A stretch of 64,000 bases of DNA from contig CM069874.1 of assembly GCA_036172665.1 (NCBI GenBank), positions 53,364,707 through 53,428,706 on the forward strand, in the 5' to 3' direction. This DNA is from Prosopocoilus inquinatus. Taxonomy: Eukaryota > Arthropoda > Insecta > Coleoptera > Lucanidae. The notes under the pieces are model-generated. The model did not search any database, was not told where the DNA came from, and saw only the letters and a list, made by a program, of their open reading frames with translations. Below are positions 30,237 to 42,450 of the stretch, piece by piece (position 1 is the first letter of the stretch; every line of letters starts with the position of its first letter). The position numbers and the translations under genes are program-made.

Positions 30237-32679
30237 ATATAATAATAATAATAATAATGGTCTTTATTTGTACAATGCCAAACAAGATATTAAATACAGA
30301 AATATAATATTGAGTCGTATAGGCATGCACAAACCACAAGGCGAAGTTCAGAATATTGGGGAATACCCATCTGTTTTTCAACTTAACCTGGAGTGTTATA
30401 ATTTAAACTAAATATGAGAAATTGCCTAAAATAAAGTAAGAATGCGTAAATTTCTAAAACACTACTATGGTGTACCCAAATTAAACAGTAACAGGAGGAG
30501 TAAAATAAAACTAATGTAAGGACAACAATTTACAATAATGTACAGCATTGCAAATTAAAATTAAATGTAGCTTAGAAATGTAGAAATGTAAGTGGCTTAG
30601 GAAACCTGACTTAAATACATTTTTTTTTACTTTTCGCTTGAAATTAACCAATTCCAGATTTTTAAGATCATGAGGTAAGCAATTGTATTTACTATATATA
30701 CCAAAAGAAAAGGACCTCTTATATAAGGTCATTCTATGTGGTGGCGGTGAAATCAGACCGCGGAATCTTGTAGTGAGATTATGAATGTCAGATCTAAATC
30801 GAATTTTATTATATAAATAGGGGGGTGTTTTATGTAATATTATTTTATGAAACAATGTTAAGGTATGTAATTCCCGCCGATTTGTCATATTTAACCAACC
30901 AATGTCATTCAATTTATGTGAAATATGCGAGTATTTCTTAATTCCGTATATAAACCGCAAGCAGGAGTTCTGTACTTTTTGGATGCGATTAAGTGTATAT
31001 AAGTCAGAAGCTAAATGATAAATAGGAGAACAGTAAGAAAACTGGGATAGAACAAATGCTTCACACAATTGTTTTTTTTATTTCGATATTGAAGACACCT
31101 CTATAGGGAAACAATTTTCTTAAATTCATATATGCCTTAATAATATATTTAGAAATTGGATCCCTGTAACGGAAGCTGTTGTCTATTGTCAGCCCTAAAT
31201 TTTTAGCTTTACTATGAATCGGTATGTTAATATTATTTATCTTAATATCTAAAATGTTGGTAAGATTACTAATATTCTTTTCTTTGCCAAATAATAATAC
31301 CTGGGATTTAGTGGGATTAAGAGTTAAACAATGTTTAACAGCAACTCTATATAATGTATCCAGATCACTATTTATGTGTGACACAGCTTCACGCCAATCA
31401 GACGGATTAAAAGAATAATACAATTGCGTATCGTCCGCATAAATATGTGCACTGCAAGTTTTAATGTTTTGTAAAAATTGTGAGGTGTAGATAGAAAATA
31501 GCAACGGTCCTATTACGGATCCTTGAGGTACTCCGTGAGATACAGCAAGCGGATTAGATTTAAGTGAATCTACAACAACTGATTGGGTTCGTCCGGATAA
31601 ATAAGATTTAATTAATTCCACAGATTCTCCTGTGACGCCTATATACTTCAGCAGAGAACATAGTATATTATGGTTTACCGTATCGAAAGCCTTACTGAAA
31701 TCTAGCAGGACGAGAGCTGTTAATTGCTGATTATCAGTGGCCTTTAGTTTGTCGTCTGTTACATTAAGCAAGGCTGTAGTACAACTATAACCTGCCCTAA
31801 ATCCAGATTGAATATTTGGTAAAATTCTATTAGATTCAATATATTTAATAAGTTGCGTTTGTATAGTTCTTTCAAATATTTTAGATAACGTGGGTAAAAT
31901 GCTTATCGGTCTTAAATCTTTTACAGACACTGGATTCTTGATTTTAGGCAAAGGGCGAACTAGAGCAAATTTCCAACAATAAGGAACATAATGGTCAATA
32001 ATACAACAATTAATTATGTGAGTAATGTATGGAATTATTGAAGGGCGATAAAGTTTTATCATTGTAATATTAATACCATCACATCCAGTCGCTATAGAAT
32101 TTATACTTTTAATAGCATTATAAATGAATTCAATATCTACAGTTTGAAAAGTAAAACTTCTGTTAGATTCTAAATCATTCACTTCGTAAAATGCTAATAA
32201 TGATTGATTATTTAAATTAACAGTGTTACCAAGAAAATAGTTATTTATTTTTTCTACGTCTACTAGATGTGAAGGTATTTAACAATGGTTTCTGCCACAA
32301 CCAAGGCGATCTAGATTTTTCCATAGCATATTGTTATTACTACTTTCTTTAATAATGTGATCAAAGTAAGCTTTCTTTTCAAGTTTAAGGCAAGTTGTTG
32401 CGAGATTTCTTAAAGACTTGTAATATTCCGTCAGTTTTACATCTCGTCCTACGATATTTATCTTTTGCTTTATTTCTCAAGCGCATAAGTCGCTTTTGAT
32501 TATCCGTTAACCAAGGAGCCCAAGTTTTTGTAAAGCGTCGCGTGATGAGAGGTGCATGTTTGTTGAATAAATTTAAGATCCGAGAGTTAAAAAATTCAAT
32601 TGTTTCTTCAACATTATCAAGTCTAAACACAATCTGAAATGGTATAGAGCTCCTTCTAGAGTAACTTCTATTTGAACTA
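30237..32679 (-). mobile_element. Non-LTR retrotransposon (Jockey/CR1-like), 5'-truncated, with (ATT)n tail
   Basis: The 3' end on the - strand is AAATAAAGACC followed by an ATT microsatellite (30237-30258 on +). Coding remnants run from 32630 to 30511. At the 5' side a hAT (32688-34002) is inserted. It lies in the intron of the Ana1-like gene in the same orientation, so its signals could disturb that transcript. Confidence 0.8.
30511..32630 (-). pseudogene. LINE ORF2 (reverse transcriptase), broken
   Basis: Three pieces: 32630-32385 (pre-RT linker, HAPLITRRF, WLTDNQKRLM), 32182-31061 (RT domain) and 31068-30511 (C-terminal region with CLRFIYGIKKYSHIS). The RT core is well kept: LRPISILPTLSKIFER, GFRAGYSCTTALL, LLDFSKAFDTVNH, GVPQGSVIGPLLFSIY and the catalytic YADDTQL. 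Stops separate the first two pieces; a one-base shift in an A8 run near 31080 separates the last two. The endonuclease domain is missing through 5' truncation. Confidence 0.85.
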
Positions 32680-32687
32680 ATTTCGAC

Positions 32688-34002
32688 CAGGGTTGGAAGA
32701 AAACTGTTTTTTTTTAAAGAACAAAACTTTTTTTTGTTTTAAACAGTTTTTTCTTGTTTAAAACATGTTTCAAATTGACCCTAAATTGAACATGTTTTAA
32801 ACAAAAAAAATAGGTGTTTAAAACAACTTTTAAATATTTAAATTACCCTTACAGCTTGCATAAAAAAGATACATATTATTATTATTATTTGATATTTGTG
32901 TAAAAAGAAAAATTTATTCAAATTCGATCTCTAATTAAAAGAAAGATGAAAAGTTTGTTAAGTTGGATTATGTACCCTTTTGAAAATAATATATGTACTT
33001 TGATAATAATTTAAATTATTTAATGCAGAGCTTGTTTTATTTAGAATCTACGGTCGCGGTGCTTTAAATGATTTTCAAAAAAAGTATTTGATATCAACAT
33101 ACTGAGAAAAACATTTCCAATAAAAACTAAAATCAAATACCATCCAAAGAAGTATTTTTTTCAAATTACTTGCTCGCATTAGAACTACCTATACATGACT
33201 CGTGGCTTTCAATACTGGAAAACAAAAATTTCAAATATGTAAAAACATGTAGGGTGTTCCATTTAAAATAACAAAGTTGATATAACTTCCGGCGAAACCA
33301 AAAGTCCAGTGGGTATATGTTTGAAAATTCAAATTAAATTTTTGTTTAATTTATCGTTTTCAAATTTTAAACAAACCTTAAAATTATAGAAGGGCGATTA
33401 TATGGTCTTGGGACACACGGTAGAAATACAATGAAGACAAATGAAACGATAACGTTATAAATAGTTTAAACAGCGACATCCTACGATCACTTCTTGATCT
33501 AACTTGCATTAAGTTTGCTACGTAATAACTTATCCCGTAGCCCATAGTATGAACGGGGAAGCGGAGGCCCCAGTATGTTTCAAAACTTAATGAAATAAAA
33601 AAAGGTTAAATATTGAAAAGGTATTTTAAAACTTTACAATATAAATATTATTCTAGTGATCAGTAATAATTAATGAATTGATTATAATCAATCTAATGCA
33701 ATTCAAATTTAGTTCAAATCAGAACTACAGTGTAGTCATCACGTCATCAGCTTAACCACACATTGTCTACAATTATTAAAACCATTGATATGGGAATAAA
33801 CTAAAGTTTAAAGTTAATCTGTGAGTGAAATACCGGCCCTAAACAATTAGCTTCTGGTTACACAGTATACAAGTGTTCTTGTTTAGCTTAAAATTACAAA
33901 AAATGAATTTAAAACATTACCAAAAAAAAAAAAACATTTTGTTTAAAACAGATGGTATGTTTTTAATTCGGTGTTTTAAACGTTTTAAACTTTCCAACCC
34001 TG
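32688..34002. mobile_element. hAT element, non-coding, 8-bp duplication
   Basis: Ends CAGGGTTGGAA and, inverted, CAGGGTTGGAAAG. Flanked by ATTTCGAC (32680-32687) and ATTTCAAC (34003-34010), an 8-bp duplication with one change. AAAACA/TGTTTTAAAC words crowd both ends. The interior holds other debris, including a 5' fragment of the ribozyme cassette near 33475 and TAGGGTGTTCCAT near 33251. No transposase seen. Confidence 0.8.
33472..33545 (+). repeat. 5' fragment of the ribozyme cassette (copy F)
   Basis: AAACAGCGACATCCTACGAT is followed by a variant of CGCTTTTTGATCTAAC and then TTTGCTACGTAATAACTT, which parallels TTTGCTACCTAATAAG in copy A. No ribozyme core remains. Confidence 0.55.
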
Positions 34003-34292
34003 ATTTCAACCGTTAAAAAGTAATATGTTTTTTTTCGAGCACATATTTCAATTCATTTTTCAAATAAAAATACATAGTTTTTAAACTGTGAGATCGCGAT
34101 TTTTTTTAAAATAATATTAAACCTTTCAAACTTGACTAAGACTGTTACTTAGAATAATTTTTTTCCTATAAAATAAAAGGAATAAAAAAGTTTTCCATTT
34201 GCAGACAACTGCAGCAGTGCATGGTGTATAGGTATTAATTTCAGTGGTCTTAAAACAATTTAAAAACAAAAGAATAAAAAAATAAAACAAAC

Positions 34293-36294
34293 CTAGCTCA
34301 GGACAATAACAGTCGCCATTTTCTACTGCACTTGAGGTCATTTCTCTTCTGACTCCATCTCTCAACTCATGATCACTTTTCTGACGCGTTTCTTTACTTT
34401 CTTCAAAACCGTTCATTTCCTTAATTAAATGATGAAGATTACTATCTTTTGGTAATGAATCGACTTCCCTCATTAATATTTCTTTTTGCATCTTCAGCTT
34501 CTCCAGTAAATTCTTCAAATAATCAGTTCGATCCTGCGCAGTTTCTGCGCTTATAGAAATCAGTCCATCATCTTTCGTTACAATAACATCTTTGCTGATG
34601 GAATCCTCATCCCAAACTGCTAAATTCAATGCAGGCTGATTGTTGCTGACATCGATAACTCGAAAAGGTTGCGTCTGGACATCATGTTTTTTAGGTGGAA
34701 TTGTGATTAGTGAAGCATTTGGGAAATACTTTTCGTACGCCTCCTCCATTTGATTTTGCCTTTTCAATTCGTACAATTTTAATCTTTCATCGGACATGTG
34801 AAACACGGGATTGTTTGAGTTGATCGATGCGATACGCTCTTGCTTTTGCAGTACTGGCAACTGTTGCATCATTTCCTTGTAGTCTCTATGAATTTTCTCC
34901 CTCTCCATGGCTTTCTTTCCACGTTCCAATGCGTCACGATCTCTTTTGTACATTTTCTCTACGAATGAATCCTGCTTACTGGATGTAGTGGGGCATATGT
35001 GGATGCTGTCATCTTGAACTTTTTGCACGCAAGAATTATCACATAAATATTCCTTTGAGTAACGGTTAGTATGATCATAGTATTGCACTTTGTTGAAATT
35101 GCCGCCATCAAATTTACTTGGTTTCGATGTGCTTTTCAATGTGACTCTCGGTTTTTCAGGTATGTCATCACAAGGTCGGCTTATGCTGGATTTTTTAACA
35201 TTTTCTTTGTGCTTACAAGGTTGTGTGCATGTTTCTCTCACAGATGGTTTTCCTATGTTCTCTGTTGACCTACAAAGTTGGCAAGCCTTGTCCACAGACG
35301 GATGATTGCAAGGTTGACAACGAAAATCTGCTTTAGGAATTTCCAGCTCAGTGCTACTCTGTACGGGTATATTGAGAGGCTGCACTTTTGTCTGCGTGGA
35401 GATTTCATCCATCGCAGGACTACTCTGCGTTACCTTGCTTACAAAATTCTCTTGTAGATAACTCTTTGTAATCGGTTGATTCAAAGGAATGTTGAGTCTT
35501 CTCTTAATACGGTCCGATATTCTCGTGTCCAGTGGAAAATTGAATGGTTTTTCGGGAGGCGACGGAATTTTTTGAGGGCGTTTTATGGGTTCAGGAGAAC
35601 CTGGTGGCGATCGATTTATTTCAGGAGAGGACTTTCTTTTCTTTTTATATATCTGTTTCTCATATGCTGTCTGACTTTTTTTAGGTGATTTGGTTTTACT
35701 GAAAGTAGTTGTTGTTCCATCATCCGACTCAGGTTTTAATTTACGTGATGAACTTCTTGAATAACTATCGCTGGATTCTTCTACACTGACATCGCTAGCC
35801 AAACCTGATTCACTATCGTCAGCAATGCTGGAAATGTTTATATTTGTGACAGGTTTTTTCTGTTTCTTCTTTTTGAATGGGCTGTTTGGTGTTCTTGTTT
35901 TTATTTTTGAAACCATCGCCGACCTTACATTTTCAAGATTTCTCATACCCTTTCTTTGATGTGACTTTGCAGCTTTAGTCAATACATTATCTTCTTTTTC
36001 GTCATGCAATTGCTTTGCAGCCACATACCCTCGTTCTTTAGATTTCTCCCTAAGCACATCTTTATAAGCACTGACCAAATCTTCGCGTGTTTCTTCCACA
36101 ACTGCACCTGTGTGCCCCAAACCTATATCTTTTAAGTTTTTACTGTACTGCTCTTGTAATTCGAGCAGTTTTCGACTTTGCCATTCTTTCAGTTTGTTCA
36201 CACCCTCTTGTTCTATCTCCGATAATAGTTTCTTCTTCTCTTTACGTACTTTACTGCGGACGTTCTCAGCTATATCTTTTGATTGTTGTCGTAC
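34293..36294 (-). CDS. Ana1/CEP295-like gene, exon 2
   Basis: Begins after a clear 3' splice site (GTTTCAG|GTACGAC, AG at 36296-36295) and ends at CTAG|GTTTGT (donor at 34292). 2,002 bases, about 667 residues, phase 1 at its end. The start (VRQQSKDIAENVRSK, then KLKEWQSRKLLELQEQYSKN and LKDIGLGHTGA) looks like the conserved N-terminal region of CEP295/Ana1, a centriole protein needed to turn new centrioles into centrosomes. Further on are Ser- and Lys-rich disordered parts. A Cys-rich run with spaced CxxC/CKH pairs lies at roughly residues 360-410 of the gene product. Coiled-coil segments (RDALERGKKAMEREKI; DYLKNLLEKLKMQKEIL) lie near the end. The homology call is from memory of the family, not an alignment. 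Confidence 0.75.
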
Positions 36295-36345
36295 CTGAAA
36301 CGACCAATTTAACTACAGGAAGTGCAGAGTACAAAAAAGCCGTAC

Positions 36346-36468
36346 CTGCTCTAGCCGCATTCGTCGACGTCTATGAAACTCTTTTTTCGCATAATCGGGA
36401 TCCGCTGTGACCATTTTACCTCTCTTGATGCTTACAGGATTTCCAGTTACAGTAACATTTATTGACAT
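36346..36468 (-). CDS. Ana1/CEP295-like gene, first coding exon
   Basis: ATG at 36468-36466 (GAATATGTC, purine at -3) codes 41 residues, MSINVTVTGNPVSIK onwards, to EQ|GTACGG with donor GT at 36345-36344. The following intron is only 51 bp (36295-36345). Residues HRRRRMRLEQ continue directly into exon 2 VRQQSKDIAE, matching the RRRKLRLLQVREQ-type start I recall for CEP295. Three exons give about 1,732 residues, close to the size I recall for Drosophila Ana1. Confidence 0.72.
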
Positions 36469-37647
36469 ATTCGGCCGTTAAGACGGACATAACCTCAAAT
36501 GCCGCAGCTTTGGTTTTCCTTATTCACAAATGCAAACGTTTGCAATTTCTAACTGCACGTGTAAAAACAACAAAACGTTTAATACGATTAACTAAAATTT
36601 AAAGTTAGTTTTGACATATGAGAAAACATTAAATTTTTTTTTATAATATAGCGACATATTGCCAACCCACTCAATCAAAAATTCCTTTCTCGGCATGCAA
36701 CGGTCCTAGAATTCCCTAAATTAAACTGGCAAACTTAAATAGGAAGGTAAAGTTAAAACTAAAAGGCATTATAATAAAACAACAATAAAAATTATTTATT
36801 AACATACCTACACAGGCAATAGACTAGGAAAGTAAACGTCACAGAAGGTGGAGCTGAGTCGTTTACTATATTTGTCTAATAAACCAAACGTGTGTCGTAA
36901 ATTACTCTCGCTGTAACGCCGACCTGAACATAACCTAACATTTAAGAATGTTAAGACAACGACATTAAACATATTGTTACAGGTTTATAAGTTGGTATCT
37001 TGTACATTGTATTAGAAAATTGTTGACAAACTGATTGCATGCTTTTCCAGAGACATTTTTTTTTATTTTGATGTGTCAGGTTATGTTTATTAATGGTTAG
37101 TTGACTTGCAGCTGAACCAAGCTCAGACAAGCATTTTATACATTTTTTTAATAACAAATAAATTAACTAATTACGTACAGTAAGCACAACTATAATAATT
37201 TTATTGAAGCTTTTCATCGGAAGTTTTAGTGATAAACAAAAATTTACACAACAACTCTCTTTGAAGCGAGTATTTTCAGTTTGTTTGGCGTAACCTATGC
37301 ATTTTTACAGTCCAATAGACTCTGTTCGAAATTTCGCGCCAGCTTTAGGACCGCCCACTTTCCTAATCTATTTGTAAAAATTAACTGTTAAAACAAACGA
37401 AACAAAACAACCTAACCTTGCACTTTGCAGCAGTAAGAAATACAAACTAACTAGAGATAGGTTTCCACCCGGTCCAATCATTTGCACCGGCGGAATCATG
37501 GAATGCACTAGTGTTGCCAGACATTGTTTTTTACGGGACGTCCCGTATTTTCGTCTTAAATACAAATGTCCCTTCGGGACAAAACTTGTCCCGTATTTCG
37601 TTCTATGGAGCCATAGGATTAAAAAATAAAAAAAATAAATCTATGTA
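36469..37647. other. Upstream region of the Ana1-like gene, no gene seen
   Basis: Should include the promoter and 5' UTR of the - strand gene (36469-36560), but no TATA or other element is convincing. The rest is AT-rich without supportable features. Confidence 0.4.
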
Positions 37648-39059
37648 CAGGGTGGCCCAACGATGCGTATTTCTTCTGTGAGGCCCATAGGAAAAAAAAT
37701 AACGAAAAAATCGATAAAGAATTTTATACTAGACAATACGCGGCATATTGTAAAATTATTTTGAAGTATACAGAGTGATCAGAAAAATGGTGGTTCGTGG
37801 AAACTAATTTTTTTTTTAATGGAACACCCTGTATATTTTTAGATATTTGGATGCGCCGCAATGAGCAGATTACAACGGTATAAAGATATATTGATTTCAT
37901 TGAACTACTTTCGTAAAATAAATTTTGTTCTTGAAGAATTCTTCGAAAATTCAGTCAGTTTAAATTTGAATTTCTGATTAATGAGATAACACAGACGAAC
38001 GAAAATCTAACACGATATTTTTGGGACTTTGGCCTTTACGAAAATTGAACAAAATTAAGATATCTTTTTGCATTATACCGAGCGATCGATACTTACGAAA
38101 CATTCGGTATCTCATTTTTTTTAAATGGAACGTCCTACTTTTTATTTCAGAAATAGGTAGCACTTAAATGTAGCTTTCTGCCGATATAAGGTTATATATC
38201 TTTATTTTTAATAATTTCGTCACTAAACATTTTCTTCTTACAAGTATTTCAATGATCTGTTTTTAAATTATTTTTGGTAAAATAAATCCTATCGCGGGGT
38301 TATTCAAATTACAAATCTTTGACAGTAGAATCAAATCATCGAAAAATGACTTCGAATTATTGAATTTAGGTAGGAAAGTAGCAATACTGGGTGTATAGTT
38401 TAAAACGCCGGACATTGAAATACTTATAAAAAGAAAATTTCTAGTGACGAAATTATTAAAAATAAAGGTATATAACCTTATATCAGCAGAAAGCTACATT
38501 TAAGTGCTATCCATTTCTGAAATAAAAAGTAGGGCGTTGCATTAAAAAAAAAAATAAGATACCGAATGTTTCGTAAGTATCGATCGCTCGGTATAATGCA
38601 AAAAGATATCTTAATTTTGTTCACATTTTTATACAGGCCAAAGTCCTAAAAATATCGTGTTAGATTTTCGTTCGTCTGTGTTACCTCAGTAATCAGAAAT
38701 TCATATTCAGACTGACTGAATTTTTGCAAAATTCTTCAATAAAAAAAATTATTTTACGAAAGTTATTCAATGAAATCAATATATCTTTATACCGTTGTAA
38801 TCAGCTCACTGAACGCATTCAAATATCTAAATCTATACAACGATCTAAAGATACATATATTGATTTCATTGAATAACTTTCGTAAAATAATTTATAAAAA
38901 AAAATAAGTTTCCACGAACCACAATTTTCTGATCACTCTGTATAGTTCAAAATTATTTTATAATATGTCGCGTAGTAGTATAAAATTCTTTATAGACTTT
39001 TTTCCTAATTTTTTTCCCGTAAGCCTCACAGAAGAAATACGCATCGTTGGGCCACCCTG
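37648..39059. mobile_element. 1.4-kb palindromic TIR element
   Basis: Ends CAGGGTGGCCCAACGATGCG and, inverted, the same, flanked by TA (37646-37647, 39060-39061), as for Tc1/mariner-type elements. The two halves are inverse copies for several hundred bases each; for example AAAAAGATATCTTAATTTTG near 38600 matches inverted sequence near 38045. No transposase frame. A likely non-autonomous fold-back element. Confidence 0.82.
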
Positions 39060-39149
39060 TACAGTAAACCAATTTTAATTTGGTTCTTGTAGCACATAAT
39101 AGTAATGGTAATAATAATAATAATTTTATTTAATAAGAGACCGTCCCGT

Positions 39150-39395
39150 TCTAGTGGTGTAAAAATTTCACGAAACACATTTTCACCTTCAATGAAATAT
39201 ATTGTAATTTCATTTTTTATTGTCTCATCATCATTAATATTTAAAATTTCAAAATCGACTTTCTACATTTGTTCAACTCTCATGCTTCGTGCACGATGAG
39301 AGCAAAAATGTGAGTGAGAACAAATGTGTTTTAGTGCATGCAAAAGCGGAAAAAAAATTGAAGAGTAGGCCGAGAATTATCAACTTCAAAAAAAA
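39150..39395 (+). repeat. Dispersed direct repeat, left copy (right copy 43315-43550)
   Basis: Shares ATGAAATATATTGTAAT, CATGCTTCGTGCACG and GAATGTGTTTTAGTGC-type words with 43315-43550 in the same order. Non-coding; the parent element is unknown. Confidence 0.55.
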
Positions 39396-40103
39396 GAGAA
39401 ATCAAATTTTTCCAGTGGTTCTATTGGTTAATTGTCTATCCTGGGTGTCTCATAAGGAGGAGGTTAAAAGGATAGCTAGGGGAGATCAAATTAAAATTTT
39501 TTCTTAATAAATTTTTGGGAAGAAATAAATAACTAAAAAGTTACAAGAGTTTAAAGTGAAATTAATTAATAAGCAAAAGTTACCTACTGTAGGTAACATT
39601 TTACGTTTTAAATTCAAGTTTGAGGCATTTATGAGTTAATTGAACACTGCTTTATAATAAACAACTATTTAAAAAAAAATGAAGTCACAGGAAAATGTTA
39701 CGGGTTCTCAAATATTATTGAATTTTATGTCCCCAAGGCAAAATACGATAAAAATTTATACTGCATCCGCTAGTTCTCAAATGAACATCTACATGTTAGA
39801 GCTAATGTTTAAAATTATGAAGATTTACACAATTCTTTAAATAAAGAAAGATTTCGGAAATTGTAATCTTATTTAAAAACCGTATTTTTTATGTTTGATT
39901 TATGCAAGCATGTTAGCGCACTTGCTTATTTTCCCGACTTTTTTTCACCAAAAATCGAATTTTTCAATCGAACACTCGTTATAAATTATATAAACAATTT
40001 CAAACAGTATAAACTAACATGTGTCGCAAGTCTTGTAATCCAGACGCCTCTGACGAGTAAAAAAATAAGTTGAATATTAACCAATAATTCATATGGTGGA
40101 TCA

Positions 40104-40106
<3 letters not shown>
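39396..40106. other. AT-rich DNA, nothing recognised
   Basis: Small open frames only; no repeat ends or domains. Confidence 0.35.
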
Positions 40107-40146
<40 letters not shown>

Positions 40147-42450
40147 TTTATTGTAAGCCAAATTACAATCACTTGTCGTTACAAAAGGTAAATACCATTA
40201 TGTAATGATTTTAATATCTACCTTTACAATTAAATATAAAATAACTTAAAATAAAATATATACATGCTGAATTAAACTATCGAGTTGGGTCCTACGTTAA
40301 ATAATGTGTCAAAATCTGGTAACCTCTATACTATTAGTAAGTTGATCCTCTAGCAATAATTTCTTCAAGTTTTTCTTCAAAGCTCCAGGGGATGAATTAA
40401 TAATCTCATTGGGGATCTGATTTACAATATGCGTTGCCAGATATGAGAAAGAACATTGGAAGCTACTCGTTTTGTGCACCGGAATACTTAAAGTTGTCAC
40501 AGGTCTGAGCTCACGAGTTGATGCTTCTTCTCTGAATTCCAATTTACCAAACAGGTAATGAGGTATCTCCGACTTAATTACCGCTTGCAACAAACACGAG
40601 TAATGGACAAATCGTCTCTCGTTTAATTTGAAAGAGTTGAGCTCACGAAGTTGAGGAGTGATGTGATCTCCATATCTTGGTTTGCTTGTGATAAAGCACG
40701 TGCTACTATATTGAATACTTTGCAAGCGCCGCTTGTTTTCAACAGTAAGGCGGGGGCCATAAACAATGTCTCCATATCCTATGACAGAAAGGATAAGGGA
40801 CTCAACAAGAAGCTTCTTCGTCGGCACAGGGAGTAAATCTTTAAACTGATGTAGCATTTTCAGTTTTATATAAGCTGTTTGACATATTTTATTAACATGT
40901 TCATTGAATCGTAGATGTGAATCGAAGATGATTCCTAAATTTCTAGCGTTGTTTGTTACTGTTAATGGAGTATTGTTAATCGAAATACTGTATCCGGACA
41001 ACTCAAGTAGCTCAACTTTGTTTTTTGTCCCAACATATAGAACTTGGCATTTTTTTGAATTTAAGAATAATGAATTTTTGACTGACGAAGTGTTTATGTG
41101 CTCCAAGTCGTAATTCATTTTATCAAAAGTCGTTTTGATAACAGAGAAATCCACCACCGTATATAATTGTATGTCATCAGCGTACATGTGTAATTTACAA
41201 TGCGTTACCTGCGTTGGTTAATCTGCAGTAAATATGCTAAACAACAAAGGTCCTAAAACGGATCCCTGTGGTACACCAGCAATAACAGGTTTAATGGAAG
41301 AGTAATGCATGTTCTGCGTTTTTGTGCACTGCATTCTACTGGTCATGTACGAAGTAAACCATAACAACTCATTTCCCGATATTCCATAAAATTGTAACTT
41401 ACTTAGCAAAGTTTCTGGCTTGACTGAATCAAAGGCCTTCGACATGTCAAGTAGAGTTAGGATGGAGGCTCCTGTATCATCTTGATTCCGGAGTAGGTCG
41501 TCCATTACGTTAAGGAGTGCGGTGGTTGTACTATGACATTTTCTAAAACTCGATTGGATCTCGGGTAAGATCCTGTTGATTAGCACATAATCATTCAATT
41601 GCCGATGAACAACAGCTTCAGCAATTTTCGAAGGAATACACAGCAAACTGATGGGTCGAAGGTCCGAAAATTCCTCGGGTCGATTACTCTTGGGCACAGG
41701 GACAACTACTGAAGTTTTCCAAGTTACAGGAAATTCACCACATTCAAAAGAATAATTTATTATATGTGTGAGTGGATCCACACAGAAAGTTGAGGCTAGC
41801 TGTAACATTTTGGCAGAAATACCGTCTAGCCCTAGGGCATTCGATTTTTGCTGTAAAATTAATTTTCTTATATCTTCTCGAGTCACTGGGCGATACACAA
41901 ATTGGGAACTGCTATGAAACTGATCGTTATTGAAATATGAGAGATATTCTGGATCGATTGGTAAAGTTGGAGCGACGTGTATGAAGTGGTTGTTTAGTTC
42001 ATCCGGTTTATGGAATTGCTCTGGAATTTTTTGTTTACCTTTGTTAGCAATACCCCAGTCTTTTAGTTTATTCCATATTTGTTTCTGATTTTCTGCAGTA
42101 ATATTAATTTGATGTTCGTAGTAACTACGTTTCTCGTTTTTTAAAGCAATGTTGTAATTGACAAAAATAAGTTCTGTGATTTTCATTTCTTGAGCGTTTA
42201 TAACGTAACCTAGCTTTGCTCTTCAGATTTTTCAATAGTCTCAAGGTATCGGTAAACCACGGCTGATGTTTTCGCTCGAATGATCCTCCAACGGCAAGGG
42301 GGGCATGTTGGTCAAAAAGGGCTATTAGAGCAGTATTAAATATCTTTACTTTTTCATTGATACCTGGTGTGGAATATAATTTATGCCAATCTATTTGCGA
42401 ACCATCATTTAAGAAGTTCGAGAGACAAATAGTCAAATATTACAATTCGA
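40107..42450 (-). mobile_element. Non-LTR retrotransposon, 5'-truncated, with (ATT)n tail
   Basis: The tail is a long ATT repeat on the - strand (AAT units at 40107-40148 on +) directly after AATAAAT. Coding sequence runs from about 42450 to 40309. Related to, but clearly different from, the LINE at 30237-32679. Confidence 0.85.
40309..42436 (-). pseudogene. LINE ORF2 (reverse transcriptase), nearly intact 3' part
   Basis: 42436-42125 codes the linker before RT (FDQHAPLAV). After a frameshift near 42150 the frame 42186-40309 is continuous except for one TAA at 41218-41220. RT motifs: NALGLDGISAKML, LRPISLLCIPSKIAE, SSFRKCHSTTTALLN, LLDMSKAFDSVKPE, GVPQGSVLGPLLFSIF, and the catalytic YADDIQLY just after the stop. 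The C-terminal region is complete. Only two lesions in about 2.1 kb suggest a fairly young copy. The endonuclease is missing because of truncation. Confidence 0.88.

Larger units (their letters stand above)
26805..34292 (-). other. Large intron 2 of the Ana1-like gene, filled with transposons
   Basis: Donor GT at 34292-34291 (CTAG|GTTTGT) and acceptor AG at 26806-26805. Contains, from 27049 on, a fold-back element, a PIF/Harbinger relic, a LINE on the same strand and a hAT. 29515-30236 shows nothing recognisable. No further coding exon was seen, but small exons could be missed. Confidence 0.55.

Noticed and set aside
40107..40148. Long AAT array as an independent microsatellite locus
   Set aside because: It sits exactly at the 3' end of the - strand LINE, so it is that element's tail.
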